A DNA stretch of 64,000 bases, taken from Leadbetterella sp031420365 (lineage in GTDB: Bacteria > Bacteroidota > Bacteroidia > Cytophagales > Spirosomataceae). The notes under the pieces were generated by a model that worked only from the letters and a program-made list of their open reading frames with translations, had not been told where the DNA came from and made no database searches. The stretch lies in the NCBI GenBank assembly GCA_031420365.1, contig JANOMP010000007.1, positions 4,967-68,966 of the forward strand, in the 5' to 3' direction. A program made the position numbers and the translations under genes. Shown piece by piece: positions 44,425-53,383 of the stretch (its first letter is position 1; the number at the start of each line of letters is the position of its first letter).

Positions 44425-44963
44425 TCCATTATAAAATTCCCTAAATAAATTTATTTGTATTCTAGCTTTGCATTTTAAACTAAATTCAAATTTCTAAAAA
44501 AACTTGACTTAATCTTCCTCTAATTTTGATTTTTTAATCAAAATACATTATCCTACTTATTTTTTATCAAAATATTTTATTCTCTTTTAAAATAACCGCG
44601 TAAAAATACCAATCAAAACGAGTACTTTAACTCTTTTTTAACAGTGAAGTCAATAGTAATTTTGGAACATTGAAAACTAAAAAATGTTAAATATGAATTC
44701 TAAAGGTTTATAAAAAATAAAATTTGTTTGAAAAATTAAAGGATAAAAAATTATAAAAAGAATTTAAAGAAACTTTTAATCATACTTTTTGATTCGCGTA
44801 GATAAATAAAGAGGTTAAAAATTACTATCAATAAAAAAATCAAAACATTGCAATTGGATTAGCATTGAGAATACATTTTTAGAAATTTATATCCGTTTAT
44901 AAAGTTGTACATTTTTTAATTTCATAAAATACTCGAATTTAATGGTTTAGGTTTAATAGGTAA
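44425..44963. other. Gene-free A/T-rich stretch downstream of udk
   Basis: About 540 bases with no plausible protein gene and no match to the dispersed repeats. It holds one plus-strand TAATTTTG at 44657-44664, which fits the -7 consensus but has no coding frame behind it before the nrdB terminator. An unannotated small RNA is possible but there is no other support. Confidence 0.4.
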
Positions 44964-45004
44964 AAACAAAAAGGTCCTTTTCAATGAAAAGGACTATTTT
45001 TTAT
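44964..45004 (-). terminator. Terminator of nrdB
   Basis: GTCCTTTTC and GAAAAGGAC form a perfect 9-bp stem with a three-base loop at 44974-44994. On the minus strand it is followed by CTTTTTGTTTTT. It lies about 30 bases past the nrdB stop. Confidence 0.8.
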
Positions 45005-45030
45005 TTCAAACAATATAAATTAAAACTAAA

Positions 45031-46017
45031 TTAAAAATCCTCATCTAATGAAAATGACATTTTTTCTCTATCTGATGTTACTCCAGCTTTTTGATACTCC
45101 CCTACTCTTTTCTCGAAGAAATTTGTTTTTCCTTGTAAAGATATCATATCCATGAAATCAAAAGGATTAGTAGCATTATATACTTTCTTTAATTGAAGGG
45201 ATTCTAACAAGTGATCAGCAACAAACTCAATATACTGGCACATTTGTAAAGCGTTCATTCCAATAAGTGAAACTGGAAGAGCGTCTGTAACAAATTCTTT
45301 TTCAATTTCTACTGCATCCTTTATGATTGCATAAATAGAGTCTTCAGGAAGTTTGTTTTTGATATATTCATTATAAAGAAGACAAGCAAAATCTCTGTGT
45401 AATCCTTCATCTCTAGAAATTAACTCATTCGAAAAAGTTAGCCCCGGCATCAATCCTCTTTTTTTCAACCAAAAAATTGAACAAAATGAACCCGAAAAGA
45501 AAATACCTTCCACTGCAGCAAATGCTATTAATCTTTCTATAAAATTACCGTTTTCAATCCATCTCATTGCCCAATCTGCTTTCTTTTTCACGCAAGGAAT
45601 GTGATCTATAGCATTTAGCATTTTAGCCCGCTCGGTGGTGTCTTTCACATACGTGTCTATCAGCAAAGAATACGTTTCAGCATGAATATTCTCGATCATA
45701 ATTTGAAAACCATAAAAACACTTTGCTTCGGCATACTGAACATTTGACAAAAAGCCAACGGCCAGATTTTCATTGACAATACCATCTGAAGCAGCGAAAA
45801 AGGCCAAAACATGAGAAATGAAATGGCGTTCACCGTCATTCATTCCTTCCCAGTCTTTATAATCTTGCGATAAATCAAGCTCTTCCGCAGTCCAAAAAGA
45901 CGCTTCAGCTTTTTTATAATACTCCCAAATATCTAGGTGCTTGATTGGGAAAATAACAAATCTTGATGGATCATCAAGCATCAAAGGCTCGGAAAGCTTT
46001 AGTTCGGCGTCAGTCAT
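45031..46017 (-). CDS. nrdB: Ribonucleoside-diphosphate reductase, beta subunit (class Ia)
   Basis: The 328-residue radical-bearing subunit converts ribonucleotides to deoxyribonucleotides together with NrdA. Di-iron ligands sit in FQIMIENIHAETYSLL, LIAFAAVEGIFFSGSF and ISRDEGLHRDFACLL. The start is the ATG at 46017 (MTDAELKLSEPLML). The frame is open 23 codons further, but a good promoter lies just upstream of 46077. The alpha subunit gene is not in this window. Confidence 0.95.
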   Translation of the reverse strand: MTDAELKLSEPLMLDDPSRFVIFPIKHLDIWEYYKKAEASFWTAEELDLSQDYKDWEGMNDGERHFISHVLAFFAASDGIVNENLAVGFLSNVQYAEAKCFYGFQIMIENIHAETYSLLIDTYVKDTTERAKMLNAIDHIPCVKKKADWAMRWIENGNFIERLIAFAAVEGIFFSGSFCSIFWLKKRGLMPGLTFSNELISRDEGLHRDFACLLYNEYIKNKLPEDSIYAIIKDAVEIEKEFVTDALPVSLIGMNALQMCQYIEFVADHLLESLQLKKVYNATNPFDFMDMISLQGKTNFFEKRVGEYQKAGVTSDREKMSFSLDEDF

Positions 46018-46083
46018 TTTAGGAGATATTCTTGAAAGTAATAATAAGCATTTATAGATATACAGTGTATAAACTGTAATAAT

Positions 46084-46115
46084 CAAAATTAGTTCTATTT
46101 TTTGTTAAAAACAAA
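46084..46115 (-). promoter_or_regulatory. Promoter of nrdB
   Basis: On the minus strand, TTTG (46115-46112) and TAATTTTG (46091-46084) are 20 bases apart, a textbook Bacteroidota pair. The predicted start near 46077 leaves a leader of about 60 bases to the ATG at 46017. Confidence 0.65.
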
Positions 46116-46257
46116 AATAAAATTTTCTAAACCGTTTAAATATTTTTACTAACGAATTATTTTAAATTGTGTAATTAGTCTTTTATTTCGAATAAAATTA
46201 AATTAATTTTATAGTTGAAATTCTAGAAAACTTCGCTAGAAATAAAATATCAAATAG

Positions 46258-47049
46258 ATGAATATTAATGGATTAAAAGTTAGATTTGTTATTGGCTTAG
46301 TTATGGCTTTGATGGCTATGCTGAGTTATTATAGTAAAACGCAAGAAAACCCTTTAACAGGAGAAAAACAACAAGTGAACTTGACTCCAGAACAAGAAGT
46401 TGCTCTGGGATTACAAGCAGCCCCTCAAATGGCGGAAGAATATGGAGGCCTTTATCCCGACAAGCAAGTGCAGGATCAAGTTAAAACATTAGGCAATAAG
46501 CTCATTAATACATTTAACCAAGATGTGCAAAGTAGAGGAATGGGTAATCCATTCAGTTTTGATTTTCATGTATTGGCTGATTCAAAAACTATAAATGCGT
46601 TTGCATTACCAGGCGGACAAGTGTTTATCACAGCTGCATTGTTAGGAAAATTGAAATCTTCTGACCAATTGGCTGCGATCATTGGCCATGAAATAGCGCA
46701 TGTAGTGTTTAGACATTCTTCCGAGCAAATGGCCCAAACTGAATTTTATCAAGGATTGGCAGGAGCTGCCACAGCAGCAGCAGGAGACATGGGTGCTTCC
46801 CAAATTGCAAATTATGTGGCTCAGGCGAAACTTATGAAATTTGGCAGAAACGATGAATTGGAGTCTGACGAATTTGGAATAAAATATATGGTTATGGCAG
46901 GCTATGACCCAAATGCAATGATTGAAGTAATGGAAATACTTGCAGAAGCTGGAGGGGGAAATGAAAGTGAGGAGTTTATGAGTACACACCCTAGCCCAGC
47001 CAATAGAATTACTAAAATAAAAGAACATATCGCTAAATATGGAAAATAA
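46258..47049 (+). CDS. M48-family zinc metallopeptidase, exported
   Basis: The 263-residue protein has an N-terminal hydrophobic segment (about 9-24) as signal or anchor, then the zinc site HEIAHVVFRHSSEQ (HExxH) and the third ligand in ELESDEFGIKYMVMAGYDP. FALPGGQVFITAALLG is the edge-strand block of the family. It resembles BepA/LoiP-type periplasmic proteases that cope with misassembled outer membrane proteins. Monocistronic; convergent with the beta-barrel gene of the serpin operon. Confidence 0.9.
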   Translation: MNINGLKVRFVIGLVMALMAMLSYYSKTQENPLTGEKQQVNLTPEQEVALGLQAAPQMAEEYGGLYPDKQVQDQVKTLGNKLINTFNQDVQSRGMGNPFSFDFHVLADSKTINAFALPGGQVFITAALLGKLKSSDQLAAIIGHEIAHVVFRHSSEQMAQTEFYQGLAGAATAAAGDMGASQIANYVAQAKLMKFGRNDELESDEFGIKYMVMAGYDPNAMIEVMEILAEAGGGNESEEFMSTHPSPANRITKIKEHIAKYGK

Positions 47050-47064
47050 ACTTGCTAACTTTTT

Positions 47065-47700
47065 TCACCATTCAAAGCCCACCCTCACTTGAAAACGTTT
47101 TAAATTTCTAGTTTCCATACTTGATAAAAGATACTCGTTTACTTCTGTTTGCTTAATTTTTAAATATTGATATTTGTATCCGAAATTCACTAACCAAGAG
47201 GAACCATTCCTTGTCGGAAATTTCATTCCAAAACTTGGATTAACCATTATTCCACCATATAATTTCTCATAATCATTTTTAGGATTGAGCCAATCAAATC
47301 CCCAACCTGCGTCTGCACCTATTTGTAATTTAGCTCCATTTTTACTTTTTTGAGCCACCACTTGTCTAATTCCTGCTGCAATGGGCATAATCAATGAAGA
47401 ATTATAAGCGTCAAGCCCAGTAGTAATACCCACGGAAGTTTTGTGATTTAAAACTAATCCATTAAAGGTTTGTAAACTTAAATTTACAGTGTTTCTTAAG
47501 CTGTAATAATCAGAATTTGGTATTATAAAGCTTGAATAAATAGCAGGATAATAGTATGAATCACGAGTTCGACCGAAAAGAACACTAAATTCTGTCTGAT
47601 TAACAAATGGATACTTTTCAAAAAAAATTTGTGTTTCTTGTGCATAAATAGTAGTCTCAAACTGTATCAAAAATAGGCCAAAAAGAGTTATTTTTTTCAT
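47065..47700 (-). CDS. Outer membrane beta-barrel protein of unknown function
   Basis: The 211-residue protein has a signal peptide (1-20, ending YAQ) and alternating strands typical of an 8-stranded barrel, ending in RFQVRVGFEW, with the terminal aromatic residue used for outer membrane assembly. Family not recognised. It overlaps the LVIVD gene by 4 bases (ATGA) and closes the four-gene serpin operon, so it may anchor or export the operon's surface lipoproteins. Confidence 0.7.
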   Translation of the reverse strand: MKKITLFGLFLIQFETTIYAQETQIFFEKYPFVNQTEFSVLFGRTRDSYYYPAIYSSFIIPNSDYYSLRNTVNLSLQTFNGLVLNHKTSVGITTGLDAYNSSLIMPIAAGIRQVVAQKSKNGAKLQIGADAGWGFDWLNPKNDYEKLYGGIMVNPSFGMKFPTRNGSSWLVNFGYKYQYLKIKQTEVNEYLLSSMETRNLKRFQVRVGFEW

Positions 47701-48983
47701 CGGTTTACTTCCATTTTACTAAGTAATTTCATATTTTTAGGATCAGAATTATCATATTGATGCAAGCCATCTTTCCCTATCATTAATAACAATTTTTCGT
47801 CTAACTGAATTACATCAAAAGCGTTTAACCCCTTTAAATGCTGTTCTAATTTAATATCTAAAGAATTTTTAGCATCAAAACTTTTTAATCCAAATTCGCC
47901 TTCACAAATAGTAAGTTTATTATTTAGGATTGAAAGCCCATGTGGACTTTCCATGGTATACGATTTAATCAAAAATGGAATACTTAAGTTTTTAACATCT
48001 ATCACATCCAACCTGTTTGGGGCAGCCCCGCACCAGCCACTTCGCAAAGTTATATACGCTTTATCGTTTTCTACCACTACGGGGTCGCAGGCTCTAACAT
48101 GCTGAAAAATAGAAAGTCTAACAGGTTTTGAGGGCACTTTGTTATCATAAATATACATGCCTGTATTAGATCCAATAAACAACTTATCTTTGTAAGGAAA
48201 TATAGTTTCAACGCCCCAACCTAACTTTATTTTATTTACTGAATCGGGCTTTGTACCATTTTTGATATTAAAAACAATTAAATCTGACTGGGTAGCTACA
48301 TATAAATAATCATCATAAATCGTGAATCTCGCCATTGAGCCCCCAGTTCCTGATTGGGAAGAAGATTGCCCTTTTGTTGCATTTGTGTTACTACTCCCAG
48401 ATTGAAAAGCGGTATCTCCTTCTTTGCCTCCACCTCTTAATGGCCAAATGGTGTTGGGCTGCCCACAATTAGATTTTATAATTTGTGTTACATTTTTATA
48501 TTCAGAGTCTGTAATAATTTTAGAAAATGGATCAAAATACCAATAAATTCCATCCACTAAGCCTGAGCTAAACATGTTTTTAATACGCCCTACTTCTTTT
48601 ATATTTTTTATATCATTCATGTCAAACGCTACTAAATCAGTGTAACTATCAGCATAAAGAATATTCCCTTTTATCGCCAAATCTAACACTCCAGGAATTT
48701 TAAGAAATGAAATGTGTTTTGGATTGGCAGGATTTGCATTATCAATAAAATGTAAACCTTTTTTTATTTCATTGATGATCAGAACAGTATTAAAGTAGTA
48801 AATTTTACCTGGATTCTCTAATTTTTGTGGTGCTTGGTTCACAATGCCAATCCTAAGTTGTTCCTGACTAATTTGAAAAGGAACGACCATACGTTGGGTT
48901 TGAGTAATGGTGCAATCATCAGTACAAGATCCCAAAAGACTTCCTATTAACAATAAAAAAACAAGACTCTTCATAGCTATCAA
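47697..48983 (-). CDS. LVIVD-repeat lipoprotein
   Basis: The protein has 428 residues with lipobox GSLLGSC (Cys20). It is built from beta-propeller-like LVIVD repeats, with copies such as GLHFIDNANPANPKHISFLK, RLDVIDVKNLSIPFLIKSY and GLHQYDNSDPKNMKLLSKM. One surface loop (about 195-220) is a low-complexity Ser/Gly/Asn-rich stretch, QSGSSNTNATKGQSSSQSG. Surface-exposed location is likely. It overlaps the serpin gene upstream by 4 bases and the barrel gene downstream by 4. Ligand unknown. Confidence 0.82.
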   Translation of the reverse strand: MIAMKSLVFLLLIGSLLGSCTDDCTITQTQRMVVPFQISQEQLRIGIVNQAPQKLENPGKIYYFNTVLIINEIKKGLHFIDNANPANPKHISFLKIPGVLDLAIKGNILYADSYTDLVAFDMNDIKNIKEVGRIKNMFSSGLVDGIYWYFDPFSKIITDSEYKNVTQIIKSNCGQPNTIWPLRGGGKEGDTAFQSGSSNTNATKGQSSSQSGTGGSMARFTIYDDYLYVATQSDLIVFNIKNGTKPDSVNKIKLGWGVETIFPYKDKLFIGSNTGMYIYDNKVPSKPVRLSIFQHVRACDPVVVENDKAYITLRSGWCGAAPNRLDVIDVKNLSIPFLIKSYTMESPHGLSILNNKLTICEGEFGLKSFDAKNSLDIKLEQHLKGLNAFDVIQLDEKLLLMIGKDGLHQYDNSDPKNMKLLSKMEVNR

Positions 48984-50176
48984 AGGTTTGAAACTTTCCC
49001 TAAATACATAATTGTGTTTGAAGTTTTTTCGCTAATTATAAAAGCAAATGGTTTATTACAAAGCACTTCAGGATAGATTGGAAATGAGGTAACTTCGATA
49101 CCAATAGTGGTAACTGCCGCTGCTTCGGTGCCTTTTTCATCAATAGCCACATAGGTATCTTGTTTTACAAAATCCACCCTTAAAAGTCCTGCAGGTTTGG
49201 CTATTTTTGATAAATCTGCTTCATCACTAAAAGCTTTTTTCATTCCCATTTGAATTAAAGTTTCATTAAGTTTCTTGCTATATTCTATTGTGAATCTTGG
49301 AATTTCAAAAATTATCTTAGTACTATTTAATTTACTTTGGGCAGCTATCCATTTTTCATTATCAAAATTTTTAACCATTTCATCCACTGACAATTTTTTA
49401 GGAAGTAAAACATGCATCACATATTTTTCATTACCATAAGGCAATTCTACCATTTGATAATCAGGCATATCTACATATTTTAGTTTCTCATTTTTTCTCA
49501 TCATCGAAACAACAGATTTGCCTTTTGTGCCAAAAAAATCAGCTTTTCGAGTGGCTTTTACATCAAATTGATTAGTCCAATCTCCTTTAAAATATAAAGC
49601 GTTAATTAGGAACATTATTTGAGAAGGGGAAATTTCTTCTAGAATCTTTTTGATTTTGCCATTAGTATTATCGCTAGCCCATTGATTTATTTTTGTCAAA
49701 GTAGTTGGACTTGAAAAACTCTCTAAATACAATCTGGCCTTAAACTGAGTTTCTAAAGTGTTTATAAAATCTTTTTCTGCCGGAAAATTTTTTTCTTGCC
49801 AAACCGAATTCGCAATTGTATTAATAACTTTAGGATCTACTTTAGGAAGTTTTTCTATCAATTCAAGATAGGTTGAATTTATAGTATCCATATTTTCATT
49901 CTCAAAGCCCAAAACCTTCTGAATTTCTGTTTTGGTTTGGTTGTCAGCACCATTCAAAAGCATTCCTAAAGCGATATGTAAACTCAAAGGAGATATGAAA
50001 TAATTTTTATCTACCGATTCGTTTTTTTGAAATGTCTTCCAAAAATAAAAAGCAAAATTTGAAGTTTTCGTAGAAAATTCTGCATCAATTTTTATTTCAG
50101 AACTAGCAACTTCACTTTTTTTACAACTGGTTAACATGAATACAATTAAGATTGAACTAACTATAAAAAATTTCAT
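48980..50176 (-). CDS. Serpin (serine/cysteine protease inhibitor) lipoprotein
   Basis: The 398-residue protein has lipobox MLTSC (Cys18) and a complete serpin fold: NYFISPLSLHIALGMLLNGA, IMFLINALYFKGDWTNQF, FEIPRFTIEY and the C-terminal NKPFAFIISEKTSNTIMYLG. The reactive-centre hinge EKGTEAAAVTTIG is of the inhibitory type. Counting P17 at the Glu places P1-P1' at about Thr-Ser. It would sit on the cell surface or in the periplasm and trap proteases. Second gene of a lipoprotein operon, 7 bases after the META gene. Confidence 0.95.
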   Translation of the reverse strand: MKFFIVSSILIVFMLTSCKKSEVASSEIKIDAEFSTKTSNFAFYFWKTFQKNESVDKNYFISPLSLHIALGMLLNGADNQTKTEIQKVLGFENENMDTINSTYLELIEKLPKVDPKVINTIANSVWQEKNFPAEKDFINTLETQFKARLYLESFSSPTTLTKINQWASDNTNGKIKKILEEISPSQIMFLINALYFKGDWTNQFDVKATRKADFFGTKGKSVVSMMRKNEKLKYVDMPDYQMVELPYGNEKYVMHVLLPKKLSVDEMVKNFDNEKWIAAQSKLNSTKIIFEIPRFTIEYSKKLNETLIQMGMKKAFSDEADLSKIAKPAGLLRVDFVKQDTYVAIDEKGTEAAAVTTIGIEVTSFPIYPEVLCNKPFAFIISEKTSNTIMYLGKVSNL

Positions 50177-50183
50177 ATTTATA

Positions 50184-50654
50184 TTATTTTGAGATTTGAA
50201 AATTCATTTTCTTTTTTGTTATGTCTGGCAAAAATAATGTCATTTTAGTTCTATCGGATGAAACTTCAAATTTTTCAACTGCAGCTAATCTTTCCCAATA
50301 TTCCTTTTCAAAAGTGGCTTCAGAAGCTAAAGAAGTTCCAATTTTTGTACCGGATACCCCATCAATTTTTAAAGCGTGTTTTACAAAATCGGCTTCAAAA
50401 AAAGCATAATAAAAATTTACAGTGCTTTTTCCTGTAATTGTAAATAATCCTTTCTCATTTCTATCTGGTTTTATTTCCAAAGTAATATCGAATTTTACAG
50501 CCTTATTGTCTTCAAACGATACCAATTTCCAAGTATTAAAAATAGGACTTATTGAAGCGTCAGAATTAGCCTTACTTACCTTAAGACTTGGTGAAACATT
50601 ATCTTCAGAACTGGCACAAGAAACCAAAACAAAAAACAAGACTAAAATTTTCAT
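50184..50654 (-). CDS. META-domain (HslJ-like) lipoprotein
   Basis: From the Met at 50654 the protein has 156 residues with lipobox FVLVSC (Cys13). The mature part fits the META domain: NTWKLVSFEDNK at its start, then GLFTITGKSTVNFYYAFFEA, and the terminal strands KFEVSSDRTKMTLFLP. Such domains occur in heat-shock and envelope-stress proteins. It is the first gene of the serpin operon. The open frame extends 12 codons upstream but the signal peptide fixes the start. Confidence 0.78.
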   Translation of the reverse strand: MKILVLFFVLVSCASSEDNVSPSLKVSKANSDASISPIFNTWKLVSFEDNKAVKFDITLEIKPDRNEKGLFTITGKSTVNFYYAFFEADFVKHALKIDGVSGTKIGTSLASEATFEKEYWERLAAVEKFEVSSDRTKMTLFLPDITKKKMNFQISK

Positions 50655-50783
50655 ATTAAATAATTTTAAAATTTTATTGGCGAGCATCAAGCTGTCTTAA
50701 GTACTCGCCAACAAATAAATAAATACCCCTAAAACTCCTTTATGCCCTAAAGAGATCTTTTAGCTAAAAATAGTTGGAAACAG

Positions 50784-50812
50784 TTTGATTTTATTTAGAA
50801 AAAATATCTTTG
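50784..50812 (+). promoter_or_regulatory. Candidate promoter of the rhodanese gene
   Basis: TTTG (50784-50787) and TATCTTTG (50805-50812) are 17 bases apart, slightly short. It would give a leader of nearly 120 bases. Confidence 0.35.
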
Positions 50813-50936
50813 TTTTTTAATTAATAAAAAAAAAGCATACTATTGAATAGCATTTAAAAGAAATTGTGGAAATTTGTTTTTCATCTTAAATCTAAATTTT
50901 AGTCATTCAAAAATTCCAAAAACCAAACCTCATATT

Positions 50937-51314
50937 ATGAAAAAAACCCTTTTATATGCAATCCTTTTGATTTTTGTAAATTTAGGAATTGCAAAAGCCC
51001 AAACCTCAAATCTAAATTTGGAAAAATTTATTGAAAAACTTAAGGCTACTCCTAAGCACCAGTTATTGGACGTAAGAACCCCTGATGAATGGACGCAGGG
51101 AAAAATTGCATCATCCAATTGTATAAATTATCAAGATGTAGCTTTCAAAGTTCAAATCAAGAAGCTAGACAAGACAAAACCAGTTTTTGTATATTGCGCA
51201 GCCGGAGGAAGGAGTTTAAATGCAAGTAAAATTTTAGAAAAGGAGGGTTTTAAAGAAATTTACAATTTGAGTGGGGCAGGCTATTCACAATTAGCCGCTA
51301 AAGGTGTGAAATAG
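50937..51314 (+). CDS. Secreted single-domain rhodanese
   Basis: From ATG 50937 the protein has 125 residues with a signal peptide ending KAQ (about residue 22). The rhodanese core QLLDVRTPDEWTQGKI precedes the active loop YCAAGGRSLNASKIL. An upstream in-frame ATG (50874) is ignored because it would bury the signal peptide. It should act in the periplasm. It resembles the rhodanese half of the fusion lipoprotein at 11706 in its GGRS loop, but stands alone. Confidence 0.88.
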   Translation: MKKTLLYAILLIFVNLGIAKAQTSNLNLEKFIEKLKATPKHQLLDVRTPDEWTQGKIASSNCINYQDVAFKVQIKKLDKTKPVFVYCAAGGRSLNASKILEKEGFKEIYNLSGAGYSQLAAKGVK

Positions 51315-51525
51315 AATTTTAATTTATTTGACCAGCTTTACTAAATTTACAATGTAAATTTTTGAACCTATTCTTCATTAATTTTTTACAATTTTGATTA
51401 AATACTAACAGGTCCGTTTTACTGAGATTTATTTAAAAAGCATTATACTTTTTTTTAGATTTGTGATTATTTTCGTCTAATTTATAACAATTTTATAAAT
51501 ACCAACAACTCCATGTACAAAATTT

Positions 51526-51533
51526 TAGTTTTG
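51526..51533 (+). promoter_or_regulatory. Candidate -7 element of the DUF1080 operon
   Basis: TAGTTTTG lies 40 bases before the ATG at 51566. Another fit, TAGATTTG, is at 51456. No clear TTTG partner for either. Confidence 0.35.
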
Positions 51534-51565
51534 CATTTAGAGATAAAACCTTAATAATAAAATAT

Positions 51566-53374
51566 ATGAAAAAAAGCCTCTTTGCTTTTATTCTTTTTCC
51601 AAGCCTAGTATTTTCTCAATCACGTCTTTCTTTATCTGACCTTTCTGAATTTGAAACTAAATCTTCCAATTGGCAAATTGTTGGAGATGTAGTAGCCGAC
51701 ATTGAAAAAGTAAACACTATTTCTTCAAATACTGGCACAGGAATCTTGCTTTGCACTCACCAACAAGGCAAATATGGTATTGATTATGAACTATTTAGTA
51801 AATTTAGCCATGGAGATATGGATATTGAATTTGAATATTTAATTGCCAAAGGCTCAAATTCAGGACTCTATTTACAAAGTAGATATGAAATCCAACTTAT
51901 GGATAGTTGGGAACATAAAATAGCAAAATATAGTGACTCGGGTGGCATCTATGAGAGATGGAATGATGGTATGCCAGATGGGCAAAAAGGATACGAAGGA
52001 TATGCACCACGCACAAATGCTTCTAAAGCACCAGGTCTTTGGCAAAGTATGAAAATTTCATTCAAAGCACCCAAATTTGATGCTTCAGGAAATAAAATAG
52101 CAAATGCTAAAATATTATCAGTGTTTTTAAACGGGCAATTAATCCATGAAAATGTAGAACTTTCTGGAGTAACGCGGGGCAGTATTTCTGAAAAAGAAAC
52201 TACTTCTGCACCTATTCGAATTCAAGGTGACCATGGTTCTATTGCATTTAAGAATTTTGTAATCAATAATTTTGATAAATCTTCGGGAAAAATCTCAGAT
52301 CTAAATTATAAAGTTTATTACGGAAGTTTCCAGCACGACGCAGACCTTTCTAAACTAAAACCCGATGGGAGTGGTAAAACAGAAGATTTGACTTGGGAAG
52401 TAACAAAAAATCAAAACGATTATGCATTTCTAATAAATGGAAAATATTTTGCTCCCACTTCTGGAAAATACTTTTTTACCACTCAGATAGGTGGCCATAG
52501 TTATTTAAAAATAGATGGGAAAGAAATCATTGGAAATATATGGACAGTGGCTTCTCAAACCAGAAAAGGAGAAATAGAACTTACCGCAGGCGAACATACC
52601 TTCGAACTTTTCAACAATAAGCGAGATGTTTGGATAAAACCTGCACTAGGTTTTTGGTCTGCTGGCCCAGGATTCAGAAGTACCCCTCACCATGTGCTTG
52701 GCTCATTAATTGCTTCAAAACCTTCGGATCCAATTCTTATAAAAGCCGAGACTAACACCATTTTAAGAAGCTTTATGGATTTTAAAAGGCCGAAAGATCT
52801 TATAAATTTTAGGATTGTTCATGCTGTTTCTGTAGGTTCTCCAGAAAACCTTCATTACACCTACGACTTAGATAAAGGAGCTATCGTACAAGTTTGGAAA
52901 GGTCTCTTTTTAGATGCTTCCCCTATGTGGGACAACCGAGGTGATGGTTCTTCCAAGCCTTTAGGCAATCCAACTTTGCTTAATCATGATTTAGTTTTTA
53001 ACATAAATTCATTAAGTACTTGGCCAAAAGATACTATAGGAACTGGCTACAGACCACTAGGTTATATTTTAGACGAAAACGATTCGCCCATCTTTAAATA
53101 CCAAATATTTGGAACTACCATCCAAGACAAAATTAGAGTGATGGAAGGAAAAATGTTGACAAGAGAAATTAGTCTCTTGGAGAAAAGCAAAAATTTAATT
53201 GCCAGGATTGCTGAAGGAGAGACAATAGAAAAAGTAACGGAAGGCCTTTATGCAATAAACAATAAATCCTATTTTATAAAAATTTCAACGGGAACAAATG
53301 CAACGATAAAAGAAGGTAAAGAATTAATTGTTAACCCTTCTGATAATAAAATAATTTATTCAATCTTATATTAA
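51566..53374 (+). CDS. Secreted DUF1080 (LamG-like) protein with a PA14-like domain
   Basis: The 602-residue protein has a signal peptide (1-18). Residues about 30-245 are a DUF1080/3-keto-disaccharide-hydrolase-like jelly roll, with GDMDIEFEYLIAKGSNSGLY, RYEIQLMDSWEHK and APIRIQGDHGSIAFKNF. Residues about 255-370 look like PA14 (YKVYYGSFQHD, GKYFFTTQIGGHSYLKIDGK, GEHTFELFNNKR). The rest is of unclear fold. Probably periplasmic carbohydrate binding or hydrolysis. The cytochrome-tailed partner begins 9 bases later, so the two act together. Confidence 0.82.
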   Translation: MKKSLFAFILFPSLVFSQSRLSLSDLSEFETKSSNWQIVGDVVADIEKVNTISSNTGTGILLCTHQQGKYGIDYELFSKFSHGDMDIEFEYLIAKGSNSGLYLQSRYEIQLMDSWEHKIAKYSDSGGIYERWNDGMPDGQKGYEGYAPRTNASKAPGLWQSMKISFKAPKFDASGNKIANAKILSVFLNGQLIHENVELSGVTRGSISEKETTSAPIRIQGDHGSIAFKNFVINNFDKSSGKISDLNYKVYYGSFQHDADLSKLKPDGSGKTEDLTWEVTKNQNDYAFLINGKYFAPTSGKYFFTTQIGGHSYLKIDGKEIIGNIWTVASQTRKGEIELTAGEHTFELFNNKRDVWIKPALGFWSAGPGFRSTPHHVLGSLIASKPSDPILIKAETNTILRSFMDFKRPKDLINFRIVHAVSVGSPENLHYTYDLDKGAIVQVWKGLFLDASPMWDNRGDGSSKPLGNPTLLNHDLVFNINSLSTWPKDTIGTGYRPLGYILDENDSPIFKYQIFGTTIQDKIRVMEGKMLTREISLLEKSKNLIARIAEGETIEKVTEGLYAINNKSYFIKISTGTNATIKEGKELIVNPSDNKIIYSILY

Positions 53375-53383
53375 TCTATTAAA

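Noticed and set aside
46642..47028. 128-codon minus-strand ORF inside the M48 protease gene
   Set aside because: Antisense to the conserved HExxH protease; Cys/His-rich composition is a by-product of the opposite frame.
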